NCBI GenBank assembly: GCA_003184365.1
Contig: NKYR01000045.1
Location: forward strand, 178,327 to 242,326
Length of the DNA stretch: 64,000 nucleotides
Reading direction: 5' to 3'
Source: Evernia prunastri
Taxonomy: Eukaryota; Ascomycota; Lecanoromycetes; Lecanorales; Parmeliaceae
The position numbers were made by a program, and so were the translations under genes. This document shows positions 47,741-58,768 of this stretch, in pieces. The notes beneath the pieces were generated by a model. The model was not told the origin of the DNA. It was given only the letters and a program-made list of their open reading frames with translations, and made no database searches. Position 1 is the first letter of the stretch; each line of letters opens with the position of its first letter.

Positions 47741-48494
47741 CCATTGACGGTTTATTGCAAGCGATAATTCATTATCACATTATTAAGTATCGATTTTTTA
47801 GAAAAGTCTGACTAAGAAACATTGACTATAAATATCGAAATTACTCGACTTCTCTAAGATAACTCTCGAAAGCGAATTTTCGAATTCTCGAATAGCGTAG
47901 AATAATAGAAAAGCTTTCGATCAATACTAACTTAGTTAATTCGTAATCGATTTTCAAAATTTCTAAAAATATTAATATAAGTAATAAGTCATTGATTTTA
48001 GAACTTTTTTATATATATTTGAAAAATATTAATTATATAAGTATAGAGAAATCACGAGATCTTAGGTGCTCGAAGGGAATCTCGAAAGTGATTCGAAAGT
48101 AACCAGAAAGCGAACGTTCTGGGTTTTCGAGTAGCGTAAACTAGTAAAAAACTTTCAATCAATACTAACTTAATTAACTCTTAGCCGATTTTCAAAATTC
48201 TCAAAGATATTAATATAATAGATCTTTAGTTTCAATATTTTTTTTGAAGATTTAAATCATATTAATTGTATAAGCGTAGATAAAGAAATTTTAAAATTTG
48301 TAAAAAGAAAAGTTCTAGTCACGTAATAAAACACTTGACAAAAAAATCTTATTTTCTTCTCTTATAATAATCTTTTTATATAATCTATATATAAAAGATT
48401 TAAATTTATAATCAATATTTATTGAAATCGAGTAAAAACTCGCTAAGTTAGTATTCAATCAAAAACCTCTTATTAAAATTAATTCGATTAATCT
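47741..48494. repeat. AT-rich block with a duplicated segment of about 200 bp
   Basis: Segments at about 47870-48060 and 48095-48290 share a diverged order: CGAATAGCGTA, ACTTTC(G/A)ATCAATACTAACTTA, CGATTTTCAAAAT and ATTAATATAA. Nothing else recognised. Confidence 0.5.
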
Positions 48495-49075
48495 ATTAAA
48501 ATGTAAATATAATCTAGATTAAGCTTTTTCGAGTATCTATCTATTTTTAATAGATTATAAATTCGAATAATCGAGTGAAAAAGATTTCGAAATATTTAAA
48601 ACGATTTCGTCTTGATAAAGATTTAAAGTCGAAGATTTAAGCTCGATTATAATATATATCTAATAGTCAAATTTTTAAGACGTCGCGCTTAAAGCTAACT
48701 CGATCTTCGTATATTTTCGCTCTTTAGTTTTTTAAATTCGATTTCATTTAAGAGTTATATTAAAATTTGAATATTATCTAAATTAAGCTTTTTTTAATAT
48801 CGATCTTTTTAATAAATTATAAGCTCGAATAATCGAGTGAGATAAGATTTCGAAATTTTCGAAATAATTTCGTCTTAGTAAAGATTTAGAGTCGAGAATT
48901 CAAGTTCGACTATAATATACGATAGTCAAATTTCTTTCTACGTCGCGCTTAAAGCTAACTCGACCTTCGTATACTTTCGCTCTTATCTCTTAATATTGAT
49001 TCTATTTAAGAGTCGTATTAGAATATAAATATAATTTAGATTAAGCTCTTTCGAGTATCTATCTATTTTTGACAT
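48495..49075. repeat. Tandem repeat of about 265 bp, just over two units
   Basis: Unit landmarks recur twice and begin a third time: ATTAAGCTTTTTCGAGTATC-like start, TCGAATAATCGAGTGA, GATTTCGAAAT, CGTCTT, and CGTCGCGCTTAAAGCTAACT. The shared GC-richer words survive while the rest has drifted. Confidence 0.75.
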
Positions 49076-49102
49076 AAGCGAATATCTAAAGTCTAATGTC
49101 TT

Positions 49103-50135
49103 TGTTACGGTTATTGCAGATGTCTTCTATAGACGCTTCTATCAGAAGAGATCGAAGAAGCGAAGGATAGCGCCTTGGCAAATATGGCTACAAAAGCAGC
49201 TTTCTTCATAGCCTTCTCAATCAACAGCTTATTACACTATTATTCTAAATCTATTAATTTCATTAATTTATTATTAAGTTTATCATATTCGTTATAAATA
49301 ATAGTAATATTCGTATTACTTATAAGTATTATATTATACTTATAAGCAGATCTAGATCGTTCTTATTATTAAACTATACTTATTAAAACCTTATTTTATT
49401 ATTGCGAAGTATACTTTATTAGAGTTATTTAGTCTTCGTATCGTCTAATATATTTTTTTATTAGTCGTTTTACAATATTATTAGAAAGATTACTATAGTT
49501 CGATAAAGTCTAAATCTCATTAATTAGTTTATATATAATTCTTTTATTAGATTTATTAAGTATTAATAGTTAATGCAATAATTCTTTCATTAAAGCGTCA
49601 ATGATTAGTTTTAATAGAAGTACATATAACATATTATGACAGCATGCACTATCTCAGATCGATATAAAGTAGTCTATTCTACTAATCAGCAATCAGCTAT
49701 TTACGACATCTACTCGCTATAATATTCAATTAGCATATCTATAGCTTAATCTCATTAGCTATAAAAGTCTTTCGCAGTTATTTCTTATTTTAACATCTTA
49801 TTTATTTATAACTACGACTAGACTTATAAAGTATAAAAAAGAGTATTAAATAAAGCATAAAAACGAGTATAAAATAAAGCAAAAAATAAAGCATAAAATG
49901 AAGTCACGAGAGAGTGACATTTTCATTATTTTGTCGATAATTGTTACGATTATTATAGAAGTCTTCTACAGACGCTTCTATCTGAAGAGATCGAAGAAGC
50001 GAAAAATAGCGTCTTGACAAATATAACTACAAAGGTAGCTTTCTTTATAGTCTTCTCAATTAATAATTTATTACACTATTATTTTAAATTCATTGATTTC
50101 ATTAATTTGTCATTAAGTTTATTATATTCGTTATA
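49103..50135. mobile_element. 1-kb LTR mini-element without coding capacity, TSD GTCTT
   Basis: Two 194-bp direct repeats (49103-49296 and 49942-50135) start TGTTACG and end CGTTATA, which was probably CGTTACA. GTCTT lies at 49098-49102 and 50136-50140. The 645-bp interior is AT-rich and has no open frame. A non-autonomous LTR element of TRIM type is the best reading. The right LTR carries clearly more C-to-T and G-to-A changes than the left. Confidence 0.8.
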
Positions 50136-50664
50136 GTCTTTCAATATCATATAGATATATATTTAATAACTTTATTTTAAAATCGTTATTATTATTTTTA
50201 ATATCGCTGAAATTCGTAAATAAAGATAAAACTTTAGTCGTAAATTAATTAATGTAAGTAAATTATTATATCTCTTTTTTATATAAAGTAGTTTCTTTTT
50301 TTAATTTAATCTTTTTATTTAAAATTTAATTGTTTTAAATATTTAGACGAATAATAAAAAAATCGAGTTAAGAAGTTATTATCTTCGTTATTTTTTAAAG
50401 TATTTAAATTTCGATTTATTATCTTTATTAATATTATAGTAGAAATATATTGTAAATTTATTACAACTAGACGTTTTAATATAAAACGATATTTAATTAG
50501 CGTTTTTAAAATGTTAGATACATTCGTATAAAGCTTTTAAGAGATTAGAGATAATAATATATTTAGATCGAATTACGACGATAATGAAAATAATTCTTTA
50601 CTTAATAATACTACGCCTCGAAAAGATGTAAGATAATATAATATTTGAGAAATTTCTTTTATAT
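50136..50664. other. AT-rich block
   Basis: RIP-like; not recognised. Confidence 0.4.
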
Positions 50665-51950
50665 TAATATATATAAAATAATAAGATAGAACTAATCTAA
50701 AATATTTTAAACTTATATGTGTAGTTAATCAAAAAATCGAAGTTTCTACACTCTTTAATATAGCGTGCTTAGTTAATTCGTTAGATCTTTCGAGCGTAGA
50801 AATATCAAAATTTAAATATATTTCTCTTACAACTTAGATAACTTTTTGTTTTTCTATTACTTCTTGAAGATTTTTTTTAACTTATATAAACTTTTATACT
50901 CTATTTAGAAAATTAGATTTTTTTAAAATCGATCTTATAAATATTAATAACTATTAAATTAAAACTTTTTATCCTTTAGAAATTAATAGTTTTCTTTTAA
51001 TAACATATATTTTAATAAGAAAATCTTATTATATAGTAGTAAATTTAGTAGTTTAATAGAACGATAAAATCTTTAGAAATTGTAGTATTATTTAGATTCG
51101 ATTTCGAGCTGCGCGAAAAAAAAGAAAAATTTGAAAATTGAAAAAAATTAAATTAAATAAGAAGAAAAAAGTCTACTAAATAAATTTCGACTATTAATAA
51201 TTGATTGCAAATTAAAAGATAAGACAAGTTTAGTTTTTTGATCTTTATCGGCAAATCTAGATTTAAAAAATAAGTAAGAATTGCGCGAGATGCGTAGAAA
51301 ATGCGTAGAATGCGTAGAATAAGTAGAAGGAGTTTATGTTAATTGCTATACGTAGAATAAGTAACTTCACTCTAGTTATAGTAGAATAAGTAGTATAAGT
51401 AAAATTAAGTTACTTATTCTACGCATCGCATTTAGAGTAACTTCGAAATTTATATATAATTAATCTCAAAGATTGCGATAGTTAAGTAGTTTATTTCATT
51501 AATAATTAACGATATTATAATAAGATCGTACGACGTTAATTATTTATTTCTGTCAAAAATTTAGTTAAAATTCATATAAATAAACTTAGTTTTTCACGAG
51601 CGTGAATAATTATCGTCGTAGAATCTTGTCGTTGTAACGTAGATTCTTTAAAAAAAAAAAAAAAAAAAAAGATTAATTGCGCGTTAATAGTAAAGTTGCT
51701 TATAATAGATTATGCGTAGAGTCAACTTACTTATTCTACGTATAGTCTACTTATTTTTGTGTGAAGTTACTCACTCTGCGTATAGTAGCAATGCGTAGAA
51801 TACGCAACTCAGCTTTACTATACGTAGACTATATACGTAGAATACGTAGAATACGCAAATTCGATTTTAGAATAAACTTTTTAAATTTGTCGATGTTTTT
51901 ATTACTCGCATTATAAATTAAATTTATAAATCTATACTTATATAAAATAA
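50665..51950 (+). mobile_element. Family S element, copy 4, with an internal insertion
   Basis: Starts AAGATAGAACTAATCTAAAA with the TTTCTACACT ... GAGCGTAGAAATATC stem, closely like copy 2. It ends ATTATAAATTAAATTTATAA near 51950. An insertion of about 645 bp occupies 51248-51893. Confidence 0.6.
51248..51893. mobile_element. Foldback-like insert rich in GCGTAGAATAAGTA words
   Basis: Ends look inverted: ATCGGCAAATCTAG on the left and, on the other strand, ATCGACAAATTTAA on the right. Two clusters (about 51290-51430 and 51690-51860) are made of the words GCGTAGAA, TAGAATAAGTA and their complements in both orientations. An (A) tract lies between. No coding capacity. Confidence 0.5.
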
Positions 51951-52026
51951 TATAAGAGATTTATAAAAGAGATTTTTTAAAAAAATATACTTTATATTAT
52001 ATAACGAAAATTTAAATATCGTATAA

Positions 52027-52200
52027 TTTAATATAGATATAGATATAGATATAAATATAAATATAGATATAGATATAAATATAAATATAAATATAGATAT
52101 AAATAGAAATAGAAATAGAAATAGAAATAGAAATAGAAATAGAAATAGAAATATATAAATAGAAATAATAACTAGAATAATAACTAGAATAATAACTAAA
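52027..52200. repeat. ATAGAT / ATAGAA microsatellite
   Basis: Hexamer runs of ATAGAT and ATAAAT pass into about ten copies of ATAGAA, then AATAACTAG repeats. Confidence 0.9.
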
Positions 52201-52342
52201 AGATAATTATTTTATAATTATATACGATAATCAAATAATATACTTATTATAGTTATATAGTTATATAATCTAAAGAATTTTAGTCTCTATAGTCTCTATA
52301 GTCGTCGTAATCTTTTAAAGTTACTAAAGCGATAAAGATATC

Positions 52343-52665
52343 TCTATTACATCGGCAATTCGGAGGATCGGCTCGAAAAAACCAATGTTGCCGACTTTGC
52401 GCCGAGCTCCCGAAGCTAATTTCGAAGCTAGCCTCGAGGAAAACTCGTAATTTTCATGTTCGGGTGTCGTTCGAGTGTCGTTTTAGTAACTTCGAACTCA
52501 GTTTCGATGTTAAAATTCAAAAAATTGATATTCTTTCAGCGCACAGTCTCTCGAACGTACTCGCTAAGAGTATATTTCTATAAAACTCAACGTCTCAAAT
52601 TTATAATTTCCAAAAATCATCGATTAGAGCGATTTCTACGATCGTATATTATATTTAAATTATTA
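52343..52665 (+). repeat. Repeat with inverted partner at 61150-61393 (left copy)
   Basis: It begins ATCGGCAATTCGGAG and includes GAAGCTAGCCTCGAGGAAAA, AATTTTCATGTTCGG and CATCGATTAGAGCGATTTC. The first 100 bp keep moderate GC. This is probably the terminus of a DNA transposon; the partner is inverted 8.7 kb away. Confidence 0.65.
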
Positions 52666-53792
52666 TAAACGTCGAAAGATTAAAGATAATCTATTATTTA
52701 TAAATTAAAGTATTATAACGTATTAAAATATTTATAAATAAATCTCTCTCTCTATTAAGCGCGATAGTTATAGATAATTTTTAAATATTTAATAAGAAAA
52801 AATAATATATTTAAAATAATAAATTTATTTTATTTTATTACGAAAGTTTATTAATTAAATTAAGATAATACGAGATAAAGTTATAAATAAGATTAATAAT
52901 ATCGACGAAACTCGCATCTTTATTCACGAAATCGATCTCGTTAATTTTAATTTTAATTTATTAATTACTATTAAATATTGTAAGTCGTATTAGATTTTGT
53001 TAAATAATTTATTGTTATCTATTCTTATATCGTGAATATCGATCTCGTCGTCGATAAGAGAAAATAGAAAACGACGAATTATTCGATATTTAATATCGAA
53101 TTAAATCTTTAACAAATTTTAACGAATTTAATAAAAGTAGAAATATAATAATTTTATAGATAATACGAAGAATATAAAAATTAAAGATAATAATTTTATG
53201 AAAATAATAAGATATAAAGAGAAAAATTATCAACGAAGATAGTCGTTAAGATTTATTAAAAAGTCTATTAAGAAATATATAAGATAATAGTAGATTACTA
53301 AAGATTAATTATTATAATAGATATTATCGTAAAAGATAAAGATATATAATCTCTCTTCGACTACTCTATTCCATTTTCGAGAATTAATATTCCTATAGAT
53401 TAAACGTGATTATCGTATTCTGACAAGCTTAGTTAGAATCTTAGTAAGTCTGTTACACGTAGATAATATAGACGTATTATTTAATTAAGATTTAGATAAT
53501 TTCGATAAATATAATTAAAATGATTAGATAATGTATCTATTATAGCTATAAGAGAGTCTTTTAAAGTAATCGTTATTTCTCTTATTATTAATTCTAGACG
53601 TTATAATATACGCTTTATAAGAGTAAAAGAAAAAAAGAAGTATTAATAAAGAAATCAATCTTAGTAATATTAAGAATCGAAGATATTTATTTACGAACGA
53701 CTTCTTTAAGAAATACGATATTACGTTATATCGACTTTTTATATAGTCTTAAATTCAGCTAATTAAGAAGTTATAGCAGTTTAATATATTGT
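52666..53792. other. AT-rich block
   Basis: RIP-like sequence adjoining the terminal repeat. No transposase could be read. Confidence 0.4.
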
Positions 53793-54253
53793 TAGAGGGT
53801 TTAAATCACTTTTTTTTGCTGTGAAATTGTGAAACTATAAAATTGTGGTTATAATGTTCATGCGAAATAAAGATATCGCGAGACTTTCACGGCAAAAATC
53901 CACGCGAAAGATATCTCGAAATTTCGCGTGAATTTTTAATCATGAATTTATAAATCTATAATTAAAAATCGAGATTTAAAACTAATTTAATATATAACTT
54001 CTTAGATGCTATTTAAAATAGAAACATTAAGTTATTTAATAAACTATTAAGAAAATAAATCTATATATTTTATTTTATAGAAATATTTTATAAAAATAAT
54101 TCGTTGAAAAGTGAGAAGGATTTTAACAATTTCTCGATTTTAATAAAAAATAACTTGATCTATGAATAATTCGTAGCGCACTAAAAAAAATATCACAAAT
54201 CCACAAATCCACAGATCCACGGCAAGAAAGAAGAGTGGTCTAAAACTCCCTGT
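53793..54253. mobile_element. hAT-like MITE, 461 bp, upstream of msw1
   Basis: Left end TAGAGGGTTTAAATCACT; right end read inwards ACAGGGAGTTTTAGACCACT. Both resemble hAT inverted ends, and both have subterminal GTGG-containing repeats (ATTGTGG, GATTTGTGG). Flanking 8-mers are TATATTGT and TATATCAT, one duplication if a C-to-T and a G-to-A change are allowed. The 8-bp length also fits hAT. No coding capacity. Confidence 0.6.
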
Positions 54254-54472
54254 TATATCATAACTCTATATTTGCTGCTGAGAGATAATTAATTACCCCA
54301 TCAAAATTAGGTGCGAGAAGCATCTGGCTCCCGCCTTCGTCAATGGTTTTGAAAACAACTGTAGACTGAGCGGTTCTTGTTAACGAGCGCGTGTTGTTAT
54401 TAGCCTTGAAGGCTTGTCTAGCGCAGCGGGCTAACCTGATGGCAGAGACGTGCATGTACTCGAACACCAGCA
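54254..54472 (+). promoter_or_regulatory. Probable promoter region of the Trp-tRNA synthetase gene
   Basis: About 220 bp of balanced composition between the MITE and the chosen ATG. No TATA box or known operator was identified, so this is assigned by position only. Confidence 0.35.
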
Positions 54473-55895
54473 ATGTTATCTACCATCCGATGGCATCCTC
54501 GACTTGGATATCATCGGCCTAGCTGGCCTTGGCATTGGAATTCTGCTTGGAGAGATGTCATAAGCGGGCTTAATCAACATAGGCAGCTATTGCATGCATC
54601 ACATACCAAAGCACATGTTATATTTTCCGGCATTCAGCCCACGGGCGTTCCTCATCTTGGGAACTACCTAGGTGCTTTGCAGCAATGGGCTCGACTGCAA
54701 AGTGAAGCCTCACCTTCCACTCAATTACTATACTCTATCGTTGACCTGCACGCCATCACGACCAACCAGGATGCGGTTCAGCTACGTATATGGAAACGAG
54801 AGACTTTGGCGACCCTCTTGGCTGTCGGCTTGGATCCTGAGCGATCGACCATTTTTTATCAATCTGCAGTATAAACTCATGACACCACCACGACGCCTGC
54901 TGGCTTATATGTGCTGAGGATCTGCAGGTTCCGGAGCACACGGAGTTAATGTGGATATTGAGCTGTGCAGCCTCCGTGGGATACCTTTCTCGCATGACAC
55001 AATGGAAGGTTTGTTACGATGGGGATAAGACCTGAAAAGATTGTCTGTCCATCTTAATTGATTGTCTCCAGAGCAAAATCACCTTGTCAAACGAGATATC
55101 GGCACTAGACTCCACGGGTGCAAAAGCAAGACTCAAATTGGGGCTTTTTTCCTATCCTGTGCTGCAGGCCGCCGATATTCTACTTTACGGGTATGGCTTC
55201 TATACTTGGTGGTGATACTCTTCGCTAAGTTCTCCAGAGCTACTCATGTTCCGGTAGGAGAAGACCAGATACAGCATTTGGAGTTTGCAAGGCAATGCGC
55301 CGATCAATTCAACGCTGCCCATGGCGAAATCTTTGTGAAACCACAAACCGTCTTATGTGCGTCAAGCGACTAATCGTCTTTGTTTCCATCTGTCTTCTTC
55401 TAAACTTTGTCAGCATCTGCGAGGCGTGTTATGTCGCTCAAGGAGCCACATCTAAAAATGTCCAAATCCCATCAGGACTTCCGTTCCCGGATCCAATTAA
55501 ATGATGGTCCAGAAATCATTGGTGACAAGGTCAGGCTTGCATTGACAGATTCAATTGCGGGAGTGTCGTATGACCCAGAACATCGGCCCGGTGTATCGAA
55601 TCTTCTGGCCATAATGTCGTACCTTGATGATCAAGGTAGGACAGCTGGAGAGCTTGCTCAATTGTACGACTCCATGAACATGCAGCAATTCAAAGCCAGG
55701 GTAACCAGTACTATTTCCGAAAACCTAGCTACCACTCGAGACAAATATAATCGAATCATGAACAACGATGAGACTCACTATCTAGATGATATTGCCATCG
55801 AAGGCTCAAACAAGGCCCGACTGCAAGCGGACAAGATGATGACCGCAGTACGCCAAGTGATAGGTTTAGAAAGTGCAGGGAGAGCGTTAGGGTGA
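54473..55895 (+). CDS. msw1: Mitochondrial tryptophanyl-tRNA synthetase, five exons
   Basis: Class I aminoacyl-tRNA synthetase that charges mitochondrial tRNA-Trp. Exons 54473-54868, 54928-55008, 55072-55190, 55238-55356 and 55414-55895 join in frame to 398 residues. All four introns (59, 63, 47 and 57 bp) are GT-AG. The HIGH-type motif is GVPHLGNYLGA (residues 58-68) and KMSKS is residues 253-257. Family segments VPEHTELMWILSCA, SRMTQWKSKI, GLFSYPVLQAADILLY and THVPVGEDQIQHLEFAR each fall across or next to the inferred junctions, which supports the splicing. The first 45 residues are basic and lack similarity to the core, as expected for a mitochondrial presequence. Length is normal for the family. 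No RIP changes are seen although AT-rich repeats lie on both sides. Confidence 0.93.
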
Positions 55896-56559
55896 GTTAG
55901 GGCGGGAGATTAAAGCAGCAGGACACCCATTGTGGGGGCTAGAAGCTGTCCAAATGAAGTCATTGACGTCTTACCAAATTATCTTTGTGTACAAGCATCA
56001 AGACACGACAGTGCTTCGCTACAAACGCCAGCTCTAGATTTGAAAACTCGACTAAGGTTAGAGAAGCACTCTCGTCGAGCATGGGCCATGGACGACGGAG
56101 GAAGTGAGAATGCAGCTCAGGCGATAGACCGAGAACATGTATACTTATACAGCCCACCCTGTGGTCCTTCAGCCGCTATGGAGCACCAGCACTCGGGTTC
56201 CATCATACTTGACTACTGCTAGAGCTTGCCTTATGTCGACTCGTAAACCGGTCGGGTCCATCCATCGGCTGAGGACTGGTTCTTCCCACACCGCACGCCG
56301 TAGACCTGTTCAGCATTCCGAAACGATGCGCACAATTCTGGATAGAGTCCAGCTAGTATTAGCAGAAGCATCAGACATGTTCTCGTAATCAATTCTGTCG
56401 TATTGGGGGGGGCTATTGTCACGCTCAAGGGAGGGATCACTCGACGATGCAAATGATAGTTAGGCGCTCGCTCATGATTCGATACTTATTTACGTACTCT
56501 CCATGCCCCAAATAATGTGTGCATAAGGCCCGGGATACCCAAAGTAGAAAGTCGAGTTT
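55896..56559. other. Downstream region of msw1, no supported gene
   Basis: Balanced composition. Open frames at 55932-56222 (+) and 56231-56452 (-) have no recognisable domain. It probably contains the msw1 3' UTR. Confidence 0.45.
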
Positions 56560-56705
56560 GTTACAAAAGGGAGTTTCAGACCACTTTTTAAAAATCGGTG
56601 GAATAGTGGAATTATAGGATTGTGGGAAAATGAACGATTAGCCAACGACTTTGGTGGTAAATCCTCTATTTCTTCAAGTCTCCACTACAATTCCACACGA
56701 TCTCG
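56560..56705. mobile_element. hAT-like terminus related to the MITE upstream of msw1
   Basis: GGGAGTTTCAGACCACTTTTT followed by GGTGGAATAGTGGAATTAT and ATTGTGGG resembles, in the same orientation, the left end of the MITE at 53793. After about 56705 the sequence becomes AT-rich and the rest of the element cannot be followed. Confidence 0.45.
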
Positions 56706-57329
56706 AGACGTCTATTATAATTAACGAAGTATTAAATCGAGTAGATAATTAATTGATTTAAAGATAATAATACATTTAATTTTAATTTTCACGAGATTTA
56801 AGAAAAGATAAAAAAACACTCTATTTATCGATAAAGTTTTTAATTTATACTGTTCTACTCGTCTGCGAAGTTCTACTATTAGCTTATAACGATTATATAA
56901 TAGATATACAATCAAAATTATATTAGAACGCAACGATCTACAAGCTATTATAAAATGATCTCATAATTAATTTGTAGCGATTGTTATATTATTTAATCTA
57001 TCTATAAAAGATTAATAACTTTAATACGAAATTAATTATATAAACATTATAAATAATCTATATTTTTTCTATTATAGATATAATATAAAAATTATATCTT
57101 ATTCGTCGATAGATATACGCGAAATGTTATAAAAATTAATATTTATAGTTATTAATATTATAGATATAACAACGTCTATTACTTTTATCGGTAAAGATTT
57201 CGTTAAATAACGAACTAGATAAATAGATAATAAAAAGTATAGAAAGATAAAGAATATAAAGAAAATATAAAATATAAAGAAAATGAAGAAGATAAAAAAG
57301 ATAGAGAAGATAAAGAAGATACTTATAAA
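56706..57329. other. AT-rich block
   Basis: RIP-like; it may be the body of the hAT-like element but no transposase motif is readable. Ends in an (AAAGAA/AAGATA) microsatellite at about 57235-57320. Confidence 0.4.
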
Positions 57330-57394
57330 TTAGTATATATAAAAACATAAGATAGAACTAAGCTAAAAAAGCTTGAATTTATATGTGCAGTCAA
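57330..57394 (+). mobile_element. Family S terminus, truncated
   Basis: AAGATAGAACTAAGCTAAAA followed by TTGAATTTATATGTGCAGTC is the S left end, here with less C-to-T change than other copies (GTGCAGTC where others read GTGTAGTT). LINE B sequence starts right after it. Confidence 0.6.
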
Positions 57395-58768
57395 CAAAAG
57401 TGCAGATTGGTATACAATGCAGTAATGAGGCCAATGTTGACCTTTGCGGCCTCAATCTGGCATCAACCAAAGGGCACTTCAGAGGCCACCAAGAGTCATA
57501 TAAGAAGGCTAGCAATTATTCAAANNNNNNNNNNNNNNNNNNNNNAATTATTATTGAATTATTAGCGGCCTCAATCTGGCATCAACCAAAGGGCACTTCA
57601 GAGGCCACCAAGAGTCATATAAAAAGGCTAGCAATTATTCAAAATGACTGCTTACGAACCGTTCTCGGTGCATTCAAAGCTACCCCAGTACCAGTTTTGG
57701 AGGCGGAAGCAGCAATTGCACCAATAGAAATCCAGCTTGACCGACTAGTGATGCAACAACAGGCCAGTGGTGGGATTCATCTGGTAACGCAGGAGGGAAA
57801 CATGCACATATGGAACAAACTGCAAGGCAAAAAGAAGAAGAAACGACTGATGCCGCCGTCCCCGGCAAAAGAGAAAGAGGCCTGGGCGCTTCGCTCCTTA
57901 GGAGTCAAAGAGTGGCATGAGGCGGCTTGTACAACAAGGAGGAAAAAGAACTGGATCAACCCAATCAAAGACGTAGAGGAATATCAAGACGTCAAAGCAA
58001 TTGATCAAAGGGTCCAAGACTGGGCCCGTCAACAATGGCTAGATCGATGGTCCAGATATCAAGCGAAAATCTCTACATCGGTTAGAAGTCCGGCTCAGGA
58101 AGGCGGTCTCTTTGACAATAGATTCGATTACCACTCCAAGCTAAGGAAAGCAGAAAGCTCAATGGCAGTACAACTTCGAAGCGAGAAGATAGGTCTCAAT
58201 GATTTTCTCTATCGAATGAAGGTACCTGGTATTCGAAACGCTGAGTGCTCATGCGGCTGGAGAAAACAGACGGTCAAACACATATTACTGTTCTGCCCGG
58301 AACTGGCGAAAGAGAGAAGAGAACTCATTGAACAAGTCGGCACGTCAGATTATCGACAAATCTTGACACAGAAGCACGGAATACGCGCTGCCGCACGATG
58401 GATGATCAAAATAGGACGTCTCGATCAATTCTCGCTGGCCCAAGAGCAATTGGCTCGGTCCAAATTACCGCTAGGACTAGACAAAGAAACCCAAAACAAG
58501 AAAAAGGGTAAGGANAGCAAAAAGAAGGCATAGATGGAGACAATCACGGAAACAATAGCGGCAGACTGAAAGAGAACGGAAGTGACAGTGGTTTGTGGCA
58601 ACAACTTGACAGTCAAAGACTAAGAGTTGACAACAATGATAACACGAGAGGATAAGTTGAAGTTTTTGTCCGAAAGGTTTCTTCAGCGCTACAAATATTC
58701 GAGGAACTCCCTGATTAGTAAAGTAGTTTACTAGATAGGCGTATTAAGCAATCAATCAATCAATCAAT
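57395..58768 (+). mobile_element. LINE family B, 3' half, with assembly gap
   Basis: The longest family B copy. It includes the end of the reverse transcriptase, the C-terminal domain, the 3' UTR and a (CAAT)n tail. About 79 bp (57446-57524) are repeated at 57564-57643 across the 21-n gap, so contig ends were not merged. An n at 58515 replaces about nine bases present in the other copies. No target duplication is visible. Confidence 0.85.
57564..58533 (+). CDS. LINE family B ORF2, C-terminal part
   Basis: Open frame from the thumb region after the RT catalytic domain (AASIWHQPKGTSEATKSHI, RRLAIIQ/KRLAIIQNDCLRTVLG) to the stop. It continues with a basic, Trp-rich connector (WARQQWLDRWSRYQAKI), then a cysteine-histidine motif CSCGWRKQTVKHILLFCP, and a GIRAAARWMIKIGRLDQFSL segment with a Lys-rich end. 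This domain order is that of Tad1-clade fungal LINEs. The endonuclease and RT core lie upstream in a full copy and are absent here. Intact apart from the n at 58515. Three other fragments in the window derive from the same family. Confidence 0.8.

Noticed and set aside
54258..54473. 71-codon minus-strand frame upstream of msw1
   Set aside because: It covers the MITE edge and promoter region and has no motif.
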